Shown here in pieces: positions 1-6,626 of a stretch of DNA of 25,961 bases. The notes beneath the pieces are model-generated. The model saw nothing but the letters and a program-made list of their open reading frames with translations. It was not told the DNA's origin and did no database searches. The translations under genes were made by a program, and so were the position numbers. Origin of the DNA: an uncultured Oscillospiraceae bacterium (GTDB lineage Bacteria > Bacillota > Clostridia > Oscillospirales > Acutalibacteraceae); assembly GCA_900542375.1 (NCBI GenBank), contig UQNI01000020.1:1-25961 (forward strand), written 5' to 3'. Positions within the stretch are counted from its first letter, which is position 1. Every line of letters begins with the position of its first letter.

Positions 1-2
1 GG

Positions 3-779
3 AAAGATGGCGTTTGTGAGACCTGTGGATATGTATGTGTACATAGCGGCGGAGAGGCAACCTGTACCAGCGGAGCTATCTGTGAAAACTGTGGCAAGGA
101 GTATACTGCAAAAGATCCTTCCAAACATAGTGGAAAAGTAGTATGGGTACAGACCGAATCAGATCACAGACAGATATATGATTGCTGTGACGCACAGGTA
201 TCTGCAAGCGAAGCGCATGACTGGGAAGATGGTGCATGCAAAGTTTGTGATTATCAGTGTAAACATACCGGAGGAAGTGCGACCTGCGTGAAGAAAGCAG
301 AGTGCGTGATCTGTGGTGAACAGTATGGTGTATACAATATGAGTGTTCATGAAGGTTTGAAATTTGTCGAAGCAAAAGCAGCTACCAAGACCGCAGAAGG
401 AAATGTAGAATACTGGTATTGTGAAGACTGTGGTAAATATTATATCGAACAGAATGGTTTTGTGGAGGTTACGAAAGAACAGACGGTCGTTGCAAAACTG
501 ACAGACAAAAAGCAGGATAGTAATTCCGATGATAAGAAAAATCCTACACCTGCTACCGGAGACACAGATAACAACAAACCGACCGGATCCAACGGTAATG
601 ATACAAAGACTACACCGACAACGGATACAAAAGCGGCAAATAAGGCAGAAACTACAAAGAAGAAATCTCCAAAGACAGCAGATGATAATCGTATGCTGGT
701 ATGGTTTATTCTCTTTGCAGTGGGAGGAACCGCAGCAGGAGTGACTGTTTACGGTCAGAAAAGAAGAACAGGCAGATAG
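3..779 (+). CDS. Cysteine-rich cell-surface protein, 3' part only
   Basis: The reading frame is open from base 3 and must begin before the window; 258 residues are visible. Two copies of a cysteine unit are seen: C-x2-C, then Cys-x-His-x-Gly-Gly, then another Cys and a second C-x2-C followed by Gly and Tyr (residues about 5-34 and again about 85-115). A partial third copy lies near 'YCEDCGKYY'. The spacing resembles small zinc-ribbon-like repeats found in Lachnospiraceae surface proteins. A Thr/Asn/Lys-rich linker follows, then SPKTAD (222-227), a hydrophobic span (about 230-251) and a basic tail. This is the layout of a sortase substrate with a non-LPXTG motif in which Ala replaces the usual Gly. 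Gln is CAG in all nine cases, unlike most of the window. Wall anchoring is inferred; the ligand or function is unknown. Confidence 0.8.
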   Translation, partial: KDGVCETCGYVCVHSGGEATCTSGAICENCGKEYTAKDPSKHSGKVVWVQTESDHRQIYDCCDAQVSASEAHDWEDGACKVCDYQCKHTGGSATCVKKAECVICGEQYGVYNMSVHEGLKFVEAKAATKTAEGNVEYWYCEDCGKYYIEQNGFVEVTKEQTVVAKLTDKKQDSNSDDKKNPTPATGDTDNNKPTGSNGNDTKTTPTTDTKAANKAETTKKKSPKTADDNRMLVWFILFAVGGTAAGVTVYGQKRRTGR

Positions 780-829
780 GAAAGAACGGTTTCTGAGGCA
801 GCGCATACGCTGAAGCGTGAAACACTCTC

Positions 830-858
830 TTGACATTCCCGTCAGATTCGCTTAGAAT
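830..858 (+). promoter_or_regulatory. Sigma-A-type promoter for proS T-box transcript
   Basis: TTGACA at 830-835 and TAGAAT at 853-858 are separated by exactly 17 bases. The -35 is a perfect consensus match and the -10 matches at 5 of 6. Transcription would start near 865, just before the T-box leader. Confidence 0.75.
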
Positions 859-864
859 AACGGT

Positions 865-1145
865 TGATTACAGTTTTTCAATTAGAAAAGGCATATAATA
901 AGAAATCAGCTGTGACGGGAAATAGTACAGGTGGGAAATTCTACAGAGAGAGGATGTACATGTGATGCATGTATGCTGCGACATCCTTGTTTGGAACATT
1001 TGGAACCGAGCCCTGAGCCCCATGCGATGAGTATGGCGTAGAACCGGCGTTAACGGTATTGAGTGGATATGCAGCATAATGCATATAAGCAGGGTGGTAC
1101 CGCCGGAATTCCGGTCCCTATGAGGGATTGGATTTCCGGCTTTTT
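865..1145 (+). promoter_or_regulatory. T-box riboswitch leader, proline-type by context
   Basis: The diagnostic T-box sequence AGGGTGGTACCGC lies at 1091-1103. Upstream is an AGAGAG motif near 944-949 and a stem built from GGATGT and ACATCC, as expected for Stem I. The T-box bulge reads TGGT, which would pair with an ACCA tRNA end and fits the A discriminator of tRNA-Pro. A Rho-independent terminator follows directly. T-boxes sense the charging state of a tRNA: uncharged tRNA stabilises the antiterminator and lets the synthetase gene be read. Proline specificity is inferred from the downstream gene; Pro codons (CCG, CCC, CCT) lie near 1006-1014, but I could not fix the specifier triplet by folding by eye. 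Confidence 0.85.
1102..1145 (+). terminator. T-box intrinsic terminator
   Basis: GCCGGAA (1102-1108) pairs with TTCCGGC (1134-1140), with further inner pairing (TCC/GGA and TCCC/GGGA), and TTTTT follows at 1141-1145. Its 5' arm overlaps the T-box sequence, so terminator and antiterminator exclude each other. Confidence 0.85.
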
Positions 1146-1177
1146 CTATCTTAAATAAGTGTAAAGGAGATACAGTC

Positions 1178-2614
1178 ATGGCAAAGGACAAAAAATTAGT
1201 AGAAGCCATTACATCTATGGATGTGGATTTTGCACAGTGGTACACAGATGTAGTAAAAAAAGCAGGATTAACCGATTATTCCAGCGTCAGAGGATGCATG
1301 GTCATCAAACCGGCAGGTTATGCGATCTGGGAGAACATTCAGAAAGAGCTTGACCGTCGTTTTAAAGAGACCGGTGTAGAGAATGTATACATGCCAATGT
1401 TTATTCCGGAAAGCTTGCTGCAGAAGGAGAAAGACCACGTAGAGGGGTTTGCTCCCGAAGTTGCTTGGGTTACTCAATGTGGTGACGAAGTATTGCAAGA
1501 AAGAATGTGTGTTCGTCCAACTTCTGAAACGTTATTCTGCGACTATTATGCGAAAGTGATTCACTCTTACAGAGATTTGCCAATGCTTTATAACCAATGG
1601 TGTTCAGTGGTACGTTGGGAAAAAACAACCCGTCCGTTCTTGCGTTCCGTTGAATTCCATTGGCAGGAAGGTCATACCATGCATGAAACTGCACAAGACG
1701 CCATGGCGGAAACAGAGCAGATGCTGAACGTATATGCTGATTTCTGTGAAAATCAACTGGCTATCCCGGTAATTAAAGGGCGTAAAACCGATAAAGAGAA
1801 GTTTTCAGGTGCAGAAGCAACTTATACCATTGAAGCTATGATGCATGACGGAAAAGCGCTACAGTCAGGCACAAGTCACTATTTTGGCGACGGCTTTGCC
1901 AAAGCGTTTGATATTACATTCCAAGACAGAGACAATAAACCAAGCCATCCGTTTCAAACTTCTTGGGGCATGTCCACAAGAATTATCGGCGGTATTATTA
2001 TGACGCACGGCGATAACAACGGCTTAGTGCTGCCGCCTGCAATTGCTCCGATTCAAGTTATGATATTGCCGATTGCCCAGCATAAAGAAGGTGTATTGGA
2101 TAAAGCATATGAGCTGAGAGACAGACTGAAGAGAACATTCCGTGTAAAGATTGATGATTCTGAACAAAGTCCCGGCTGGAAATTTGCCCAATATGAGATG
2201 AAAGGTGTTCCGTTGCGCTTGGAAATTGGTCCAAAAGACATTGAAAAAAATCAATGTGTACTGGTTAGACGACACGACCGTGAAAAAATCTTTGTAAGTT
2301 TGGAGCATTTGGAAGAGGCAATTGCAGAGCAATTGGAAGCAGTGCGCAAAGGCATTTACGAAAAAGCGCTTAATCGCCGTCAAGAGATGACCTTTACTGC
2401 TTCGACATTCGATGAAATGAAAGATATTGCTGAACATAAACCAGGCTTTATAAAAGCAATGTGGTGCGGAGATTTGGCATGCGAAGAAAAAATTAAGGAA
2501 GAAGCGGGGTTATCTTCCCGTTGCATTCCGTTCGAGCAGGAACAAATTGCAGATACATGTGTATGCTGCGGTAAACCTGCAAAATCCATGGTGTATTGGG
2601 GTAAATCTTATTAA
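1178..2614 (+). CDS. proS: Prolyl-tRNA synthetase (eukaryote/archaeon-like short form)
   Basis: This class II synthetase charges tRNA-Pro with proline using ATP in the cytoplasm. At 478 residues it matches the short ProRS type, which lacks the inserted editing domain of the long bacterial form. Motif 2 is recognisable around 'QWCSVVRWEKTTRPFLRS', preceded by 'RPTSETLF'. An anticodon-binding domain follows (about residues 285-390), then a C-terminal Cys-rich domain (CGDLAC, CVCCG) ending in Tyr, as usual for this type. The ATG has an AAGGAGA SD site about 8 bases upstream. A T-box leader precedes it. Gln codon use switches from only CAG in the first 82 codons to mostly CAA afterwards, so the gene may be a recombinant or assembly mosaic. 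The translated protein shows no break. Confidence 0.95.
   Translation: MAKDKKLVEAITSMDVDFAQWYTDVVKKAGLTDYSSVRGCMVIKPAGYAIWENIQKELDRRFKETGVENVYMPMFIPESLLQKEKDHVEGFAPEVAWVTQCGDEVLQERMCVRPTSETLFCDYYAKVIHSYRDLPMLYNQWCSVVRWEKTTRPFLRSVEFHWQEGHTMHETAQDAMAETEQMLNVYADFCENQLAIPVIKGRKTDKEKFSGAEATYTIEAMMHDGKALQSGTSHYFGDGFAKAFDITFQDRDNKPSHPFQTSWGMSTRIIGGIIMTHGDNNGLVLPPAIAPIQVMILPIAQHKEGVLDKAYELRDRLKRTFRVKIDDSEQSPGWKFAQYEMKGVPLRLEIGPKDIEKNQCVLVRRHDREKIFVSLEHLEEAIAEQLEAVRKGIYEKALNRRQEMTFTASTFDEMKDIAEHKPGFIKAMWCGDLACEEKIKEEAGLSSRCIPFEQEQIADTCVCCGKPAKSMVYWGKSY
1424..1474 (+). other. Compositional breakpoint inside proS
   Basis: By hand count, all 12 Gln codons from base 3 to 1423 are CAG (9 in the surface gene, 3 in proS). 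From 1475 to the end of proS, 14 of 19 are CAA, as in the downstream ribosomal genes. The switch falls between the CAG at 1421-1423 and the CAA at 1475-1477. The frame is kept and the encoded stretch is a conserved part of ProRS, where two homologous sequences could be joined. Confidence 0.5.
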
Positions 2615-2658
2615 TCAGCAAATGAATCCATAATGACACAGATACAATAAAATAAGCA

Positions 2659-2687
2659 CTCCATCTATACACTCTGACAGAATGGAG
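2659..2687 (+). promoter_or_regulatory. Hairpin covering the antiporter ribosome binding site
   Basis: CTCCAT (2659-2664) is the exact complement of ATGGAG (2682-2687), with a 17-base loop. The 3' arm includes most of the GGAGG SD site (2684-2688) of the TTG-initiated antiporter gene, so folding would hide it. Only the pairing is seen; regulation is inferred. Confidence 0.4.
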
Positions 2688-2695
2688 GAATTTAC

Positions 2696-4111
2696 TTGGT
2701 ACAAATAATAATTGCATGTGCAATGGTGGTTATCCTTTGTATTGTTTCAAGTAATGTGCTATATAAGCTGGGTGTTCCAACTTTGCTTATTTTCTTAGCA
2801 CTTGGTATGCTATGTGGTTCTGATGCCATTGGCGGAATCTATTTTGATAACTATGAGATAGCAAAAAATGTATGTTCCGTAGGACTGGTTTTTATTATGT
2901 TTTTCGGTGGATTTGGTACCAGCTGGAAAACGGCGAAACCCGTTATTGCGCCGTCTATTTTAATGTCAACGGTGGGTACATTAATCACCGCAGGTCTGGT
3001 AGGTGTGTTTTGCAGCCTTGTGTTTGGCATTGGCTGGATAGAAGGTATGTTAATAGGTTCTGTTGTAGCTTCTACGGATGCTGCATCTGTTTTTGCCATT
3101 TTACGTTCTCGTAAGTTAAACTTAAAAGGCGGTCTGGCGCCTATTTTGGAAATTGAGAGTGGCAGTAATGACCCGGTTGCATATATGATGACTATTATAT
3201 TTATGTCACTTTTATCGGGCAGCGGAGATGTTTCTATTCCAGTGATGCTGGCAAAACAGTTAATCTTCGGTCTTGGAATAGGCGCTTTACTTGGCAAAAT
3301 TACAGCGTTTATTTTGCGGAAAGTCGATTTTAAAATTGAAGGTCTATATCCTATTTTTGTGGTAGCTGTCGGATTGCTTTCTTACGGCTTGACAGAATGG
3401 GTAGGAGGCAATGGTTATCTGAGCGTATACTTAACGGGTATTATTGTTGGTAACAGTAAAATCAAACATAAGAAAAGTCTGGTGCATTTTCTTGATGGTA
3501 TCTCATGGTTAATGCAAATTATGATTTTCTTCTGTTTAGGTTTGCTTTCTTTCCCATCAAAATTTGGTACGGTGATACTGCCTGCATTGGCAATTTCGGC
3601 ATTTTTAATCTTTGTTGCAAGGCCAATTGCAACGTTCGGTATTTTAAGCTGGTTCAAATTTCCTATTAAACAACAAATATTTATATCGTGGGTTGGTTTG
3701 CGTGGTGCGGCCTCTATTGTATTTGCAATTTTTGCTATGACAGGAGACGCTGTACTGCAATATGATATTTTCCACATTATATTTATTGTGGCACTGATTT
3801 CGGTTTCTTTACAAGGTACGCTGCTGCCAACCATGGCAAAAAAGTTGGATTTGGTGGACGACAGCACGCCGGTTTTGAAAACGTTTACAGACTACGAGGA
3901 AGAACATAATACACAGTTGTTAGAATATGAAGTAAAAGAAAACAGTAGTATTTTAAACCAGACATTACTGGAAGCGGATATACCGGAGGGTGTTTTGATT
4001 GTTATGATAAAACGTAACAATGAAATTGTAATACCGAATGGTTCCACCGTAATTATGTTGGGTGATATTTTAGTCCTTAGCGGTATTGACACAGACGAGT
4101 TTAACTTATAA
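2696..4111 (+). CDS. CPA1-family cation/proton antiporter with RCK-C domain
   Basis: This 471-residue membrane protein likely exchanges K+ or Na+ for H+ across the cell membrane. About 12 hydrophobic segments fill residues 1-390. CPA1 signatures are visible: STDAASVF (126-133, with Asp128), ESGSNDPVA (154-162, with Asn158-Asp159) and VGLRGAAS near 343-350. Residues about 408-468 resemble an RCK-C/TrkA-C ligand-binding domain ('IPNGSTVIMLGDILVL'), as in NhaP2/CvrA-type K+/H+ antiporters, though without the longer C-terminal extension. The start is TTG at 2696, supported by GGAGG 7 bases upstream. It lies 81 bases after proS with no clear terminator or promoter between them, so some cotranscription is possible. 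The cation cannot be assigned from sequence alone. Confidence 0.88.
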   Translation: MVQIIIACAMVVILCIVSSNVLYKLGVPTLLIFLALGMLCGSDAIGGIYFDNYEIAKNVCSVGLVFIMFFGGFGTSWKTAKPVIAPSILMSTVGTLITAGLVGVFCSLVFGIGWIEGMLIGSVVASTDAASVFAILRSRKLNLKGGLAPILEIESGSNDPVAYMMTIIFMSLLSGSGDVSIPVMLAKQLIFGLGIGALLGKITAFILRKVDFKIEGLYPIFVVAVGLLSYGLTEWVGGNGYLSVYLTGIIVGNSKIKHKKSLVHFLDGISWLMQIMIFFCLGLLSFPSKFGTVILPALAISAFLIFVARPIATFGILSWFKFPIKQQIFISWVGLRGAASIVFAIFAMTGDAVLQYDIFHIIFIVALISVSLQGTLLPTMAKKLDLVDDSTPVLKTFTDYEEEHNTQLLEYEVKENSSILNQTLLEADIPEGVLIVMIKRNNEIVIPNGSTVIMLGDILVLSGIDTDEFNL

Positions 4112-4247
4112 GTATTTGCTATAAAGCAGTTTTGAGGCGTGTCTGCTTATAAAAACGCCATCCCAAAGCAAAGTTTACTGGTGAATATGTTTGTTACTAT
4201 GTACCGAAAAAGTTTTAAATTTTTTTTGCAAAAAAGAGAAAAAACGC

Positions 4248-4276
4248 TTGATTTTCAGTATGTGGTATGGTATCAT
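4248..4276 (+). promoter_or_regulatory. Strong extended -10 promoter of the S10 operon
   Basis: TTGATT (4248-4253) and TATCAT (4271-4276) are spaced by 17 bases, and TGG directly before the -10 gives an extended -10 element. Long A and T tracts at 4211-4245 could act as an UP element. Transcription would begin near 4283, leaving a leader of about 310 bases before rpsJ. Confidence 0.75.
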
Positions 4277-4329
4277 ATACGAGCAAGACTGCACTAGATA
4301 TGCGTTGAAGCGGGAGGTTGCGGCATTTT

Positions 4330-4479
4330 ATGCTGGTTTTTCCGTGGAGTATGTCCGATTTTAAACCGGGCGAAAGAATATTTGATGTTATGGTGAAGGA
4401 CCAAAGCGCTCTTTGCGTAAATTGCGTCCTGACGGTCACTGCGGCCGATTGTATTTGCCATACTCAGACGCTTTTGTGA
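4330..4479 (+). CDS. Possible 49-residue leader peptide ahead of S10 attenuator
   Basis: ATG at 4330 opens a 49-codon frame ending at TGA 4477-4479. GGGAGG (4312-4317) lies 12 bases upstream, a rather long spacing. The stop is 7 bases before the terminator stem, a good geometry for translation-coupled attenuation. The product would start MLVFPWS and carry four Cys near its end (positions 29, 32, 41, 43: C-x2-C and C-x-C). I recognise no family. The frame also spans hairpins, so it may be chance within a non-coding leader. Confidence 0.25.
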   Translation: MLVFPWSMSDFKPGERIFDVMVKDQSALCVNCVLTVTAADCICHTQTLL

Positions 4480-4486
4480 ATCTGAC

Positions 4487-4517
4487 CCGGATTAATTGAA
4501 AAGTTAATCCGGTTTTT
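4487..4517 (+). terminator. Attenuator terminator in the S10 leader
   Basis: CCGGATTAA (4487-4495) is perfectly complementary to TTAATCCGG (4504-4512), with an 8-base loop and TTTTT at 4513-4517. It lies after the S10 promoter and 82 bases before rpsJ, so it must be read through for the operon to be expressed. Confidence 0.8.
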
Positions 4518-4599
4518 AAATGTTGAGTGATGAAACACCCGGCACAGTGTTAGAAAACAAACAGCGCCGCCCGCCAACTACAATAAGGAGGCGATGACA

Positions 4600-4911
4600 A
4601 TGGCAGTCAAAGAAAAAATCAGGATAAGAATTAAGGGTTACGATCATCAATTGGTTGATCAATCAGCTGAGAAGATTGTACAAACTGCAAAGCGTACAGG
4701 TGCCAGAGTATCCGGTCCTGTTCCGCTACCAACAGAAAAGCAAGTTATTACTATCTTGCGTGCTGTGCATAAGTACAAAGACAGCCGTGAGCAATTCGAG
4801 ATGAGAACTCACAAAAGACTTATCGACATTCTAAAACCATCTAACAAAACCGTTGAGGCTTTGATGGGATTAGAACTCCCTGCTGGTGTTGATATCGAGA
4901 TTAAACTTTAA
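4600..4911 (+). CDS. rpsJ: 30S ribosomal protein S10 (uS10, NusE)
   Basis: S10 sits in the 30S head and, as NusE, pairs with NusB in transcription antitermination. The 103 residues begin MAVKEKIRIRIKGYDHQ and show the typical long loop region ('ARVSGPVPLPTEKQ') and the 'RTHKRLIDI' segment. I chose ATG 4600 because AAGGAGG (4586-4591) then lies 8 bases away; an in-frame ATG at 4594 would leave only 2 bases. It is the first gene after the attenuated leader and so heads the supercluster. Confidence 0.97.
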   Translation: MAVKEKIRIRIKGYDHQLVDQSAEKIVQTAKRTGARVSGPVPLPTEKQVITILRAVHKYKDSREQFEMRTHKRLIDILKPSNKTVEALMGLELPAGVDIEIKL

Positions 4912-4931
4912 TCTTTGGTATTAACCAACAA

Positions 4932-4973
4932 GCAGCCGGGGTCATGTTGGCCTAGAGTCAACCAATAACCTGC
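4932..4973 (+). promoter_or_regulatory. Structured intercistronic element between rpsJ and rplC
   Basis: The 78-base rpsJ-rplC gap holds a hairpin, GTTGGC (4946-4951) with GTCAAC (4957-4962, one G-U pair, loop CTAGA). An outer helix GCAG (4932-4935) with CTGC (4970-4973) encloses it, and it ends just before the rplC SD site. I recall similar sequences at this junction in other Clostridia but cannot verify that here. Translational control of rplC or mRNA processing is possible. Confidence 0.4.
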
Positions 4974-4989
4974 ATAGGAGGAAACAAAC

Positions 4990-5622
4990 ATGCAAAAATG
5001 TATTATCGGCAAGAAGATTGGTATGACACAAATCTTCGACGAAACAGGAAAAGTAATTCCTGTAACAGTTGTTGAAGCTGGTCCTTGCGTGGTATCACAA
5101 AAGAAAACAGTGGAAAACGACGGTTATGCTTCCATTCAAATCGGCTTTGGTGATTTGAAAGCACACAAAGTAAATAAACCAATGAAAGGTCACTTTGCAA
5201 AAGCAGATGTTGCTCCAAAGAGATACTTAAGAGAGTTTAGAGTGGAAAATACTGACGCTTATAACGTTGGCGATTTAATCAAAGCAGACGTATTTGCTGC
5301 CGGCGATAAAATCGACGTTACAGGCACAAGTAAAGGTAAAGGTTGGGCCGGCGTTATCAAACGTTGGAACTTCGGCAGACTAAAAGAAACACACGGCAGC
5401 GGTCCAGTTGCTCGTAAAGGTGGTTCTATCGGTGCTTGCTCTGACCCTTCAAGAGTATTTAAGGGCAAAAAAATGGCAGGTCACCTAGGTGCTGAAAAAG
5501 TAACCGTACAAAATTTAGCAGTTGTCAAGGTAGATGCAGAGAACAATCTCATCGCTGTGAAGGGCGCTATTCCAGGTCCAAACGGCGGCGTTGTTATCAT
5601 CCGTGACAGCGTTAAGGCGTAA
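4990..5622 (+). CDS. rplC: 50S ribosomal protein L3 (uL3)
   Basis: L3 is an early-assembling 50S protein whose long loop reaches toward the peptidyl transferase centre. The 210 residues start 'MQKCIIGKKIGMTQIFDE', the normal bacterial opening. The loop 'GWAGVIKRWNFGR' through 'SRVFKGKKMAGHLG' (about residues 118-165) is complete. The segment equivalent to the HRxPGSIG motif reads ARKGGSIG, a lineage variant. ATG follows AGGAGG with a short A-rich spacer, and rplD starts 17 bases after the stop. Confidence 0.97.
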   Translation: MQKCIIGKKIGMTQIFDETGKVIPVTVVEAGPCVVSQKKTVENDGYASIQIGFGDLKAHKVNKPMKGHFAKADVAPKRYLREFRVENTDAYNVGDLIKADVFAAGDKIDVTGTSKGKGWAGVIKRWNFGRLKETHGSGPVARKGGSIGACSDPSRVFKGKKMAGHLGAEKVTVQNLAVVKVDAENNLIAVKGAIPGPNGGVVIIRDSVKA

Positions 5623-5639
5623 GGGAAGGAGGAATTGAC

Positions 5640-6263
5640 ATGCCTAAAGTAACAGTACTTGATATGGCCGGTAAAGAGGTTTCTAAAATCGATTTATCCG
5701 ATGCTGTATTTGGAATTGAGCCAAACAAAGCTGTTATGCACGATATGGTGAAAAACTATCTTGCAAATCAGCGTCAAGGCACACAATCGGCCCTAACCCG
5801 CGCCGAGGTTTCCGGTGGTGGTAAAAAACCATGGAGACAAAAAGGTACAGGTCATGCTAGACAAGGTTCTACAAGAGCTCCTCAATGGACACATGGCGGT
5901 ATTGTATTTGCTCCAAAGCCACGCAGCTACAGATATACTTTAAATAAAAAAGTAAGACGTCTTGCAATGAAATCCGCACTTTCCAGCAAAGTGTTAGACA
6001 ACGAATTGATTGTACTTGATAAAATTGCAATGGATGAATACAAAACAAAAACAATTGCAGCTATGTTAAAGGCAGTTGGCTCTGAGAAAAAGGCACTTAT
6101 CGTTCTTCCAGAGAAGAATGAGAAAGTGATTGCTTCCGCAGCTAACATTCCTGGCGTTAAAACTGCATTGGTTAACACCTTAAACGTATACGACATTTTG
6201 AATGCAGACAAATTTATCGTGCTTCAAGATGCAATTGCACAAATTGAGGAGGTGTATGCATAA
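5640..6263 (+). CDS. rplD: 50S ribosomal protein L4 (uL4)
   Basis: L4 lines the nascent-chain tunnel through an extended loop. That loop is intact at about residues 45-95, with 'GGGKKPWRQKGTGHARQG' and 'APQWTHGGIVF'. The length of 207 residues is standard. In E. coli, L4 also represses its own operon through the S10 leader, which makes it the first candidate effector for the leader at 4283-4593. Its stop overlaps the rplW start by one base (TAATG), implying coupled translation. Confidence 0.97.
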   Translation: MPKVTVLDMAGKEVSKIDLSDAVFGIEPNKAVMHDMVKNYLANQRQGTQSALTRAEVSGGGKKPWRQKGTGHARQGSTRAPQWTHGGIVFAPKPRSYRYTLNKKVRRLAMKSALSSKVLDNELIVLDKIAMDEYKTKTIAAMLKAVGSEKKALIVLPEKNEKVIASAANIPGVKTALVNTLNVYDILNADKFIVLQDAIAQIEEVYA

Positions 6264-6553
6264 TGGCAGCACAAGACATCATCATTCGTCCAGTTATTAC
6301 TGAGAGAAGTATGGCTGGCATTGGCATGAAGAAGTACACCTTCGAAGTAGCCAAAGATGCAAACAAAATTGAGATTGCTAAAGCAGTTGAAGAACTTTTT
6401 GACGTTAAGGTTTCCAAAGTGAACACCATGCACGTTAGAGGTCATTTACGCCGTCAAGGTAGAAGCGAAGGCTATACTCCAGCATGGAAAAAAGCAATCG
6501 TTTCTTTAACAGAAGACAGCAAGACAATTGAATTCTTTGACAGTATGATGTAA
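6263..6553 (+). CDS. rplW: 50S ribosomal protein L23 (uL23)
   Basis: L23 sits at the tunnel exit, where trigger factor and the signal recognition particle dock. The 96 residues begin 'MAAQDIIIRPVITERSM', typical of the family, and include 'YTFEVAKDANKIEIAKAVEELFDVKVSKVNT' in two adjoining pieces of the conserved core. Its ATG shares a base with the rplD stop; GAGGAGG inside the end of rplD is the SD site. A 73-base gap with a small hairpin follows. Confidence 0.97.
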   Translation: MAAQDIIIRPVITERSMAGIGMKKYTFEVAKDANKIEIAKAVEELFDVKVSKVNTMHVRGHLRRQGRSEGYTPAWKKAIVSLTEDSKTIEFFDSMM

Positions 6554-6572
6554 TCCGCTTCTTTATTATAGA

Positions 6573-6603
6573 GGCAAAGTATGGGGAGAAACCCCGCAAA
6601 GCC
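6573..6603 (+). other. Small hairpin in the rplW-rplB gap
   Basis: GGGG (6583-6586) pairs with CCCC (6592-6595) around an AGAAA loop, flanked by GGC (6573-6575) and GCC (6601-6603), which can close an outer helix. It lies between two cotranscribed genes and has no U-run, so it is not a terminator. Confidence 0.35.
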
Positions 6604-6626
6604 ATCATGAAGGAGAGTGAAACCGA

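Larger units (their letters stand above)
4283..4593 (+). promoter_or_regulatory. Structured S10 operon leader RNA with attenuator
   Basis: The leader contains several convincing pairings. CTGGTTT (4333-4339) pairs with AAACCGG (4363-4369). AGGAC (4397-4401) pairs with GTCCT (4426-4430) and encloses CAAAG-CGCT-CTTTG (4402-4415). An intrinsic terminator lies at 4487-4517. CCGGG at 4366-4370 could instead pair with CCCGG at 4486-4490 in the terminator arm, giving a possible antiterminator. In E. coli, L4 represses its S10 operon through the leader; a comparable role here is inference. The same stretch has a 49-codon open frame, so the structure may instead be coupled to translation. Confidence 0.6.

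Noticed and set aside
159..836. 225-codon open frame on the minus strand
   Set aside because: It is antisense to the surface-protein gene and runs into the proS promoter region. Its Cys/Ile/Phe-rich product looks like a shadow of the forward codons.
2024..2437. 137-codon minus-strand frame
   Set aside because: It is inside proS, antisense, with composition explained by the forward gene.
4112..4210. Possible terminator after the antiporter gene
   Set aside because: Imperfect, overlapping pairings exist (AGCAG with CTGCT, GGCGT with ACGCC), but no U-run follows either, so I do not call a terminator.
4215..4439. 74-codon minus-strand frame in the S10 leader
   Set aside because: It has no recognisable product and is opposite a strong forward promoter and leader.
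5370..5470. Variant L3 loop (ARKGGSIG) as a resistance change
   Set aside because: The variation appears to be a lineage difference from the HRxPGSIG motif, with loop length kept; I have no basis to call it a resistance mutation.
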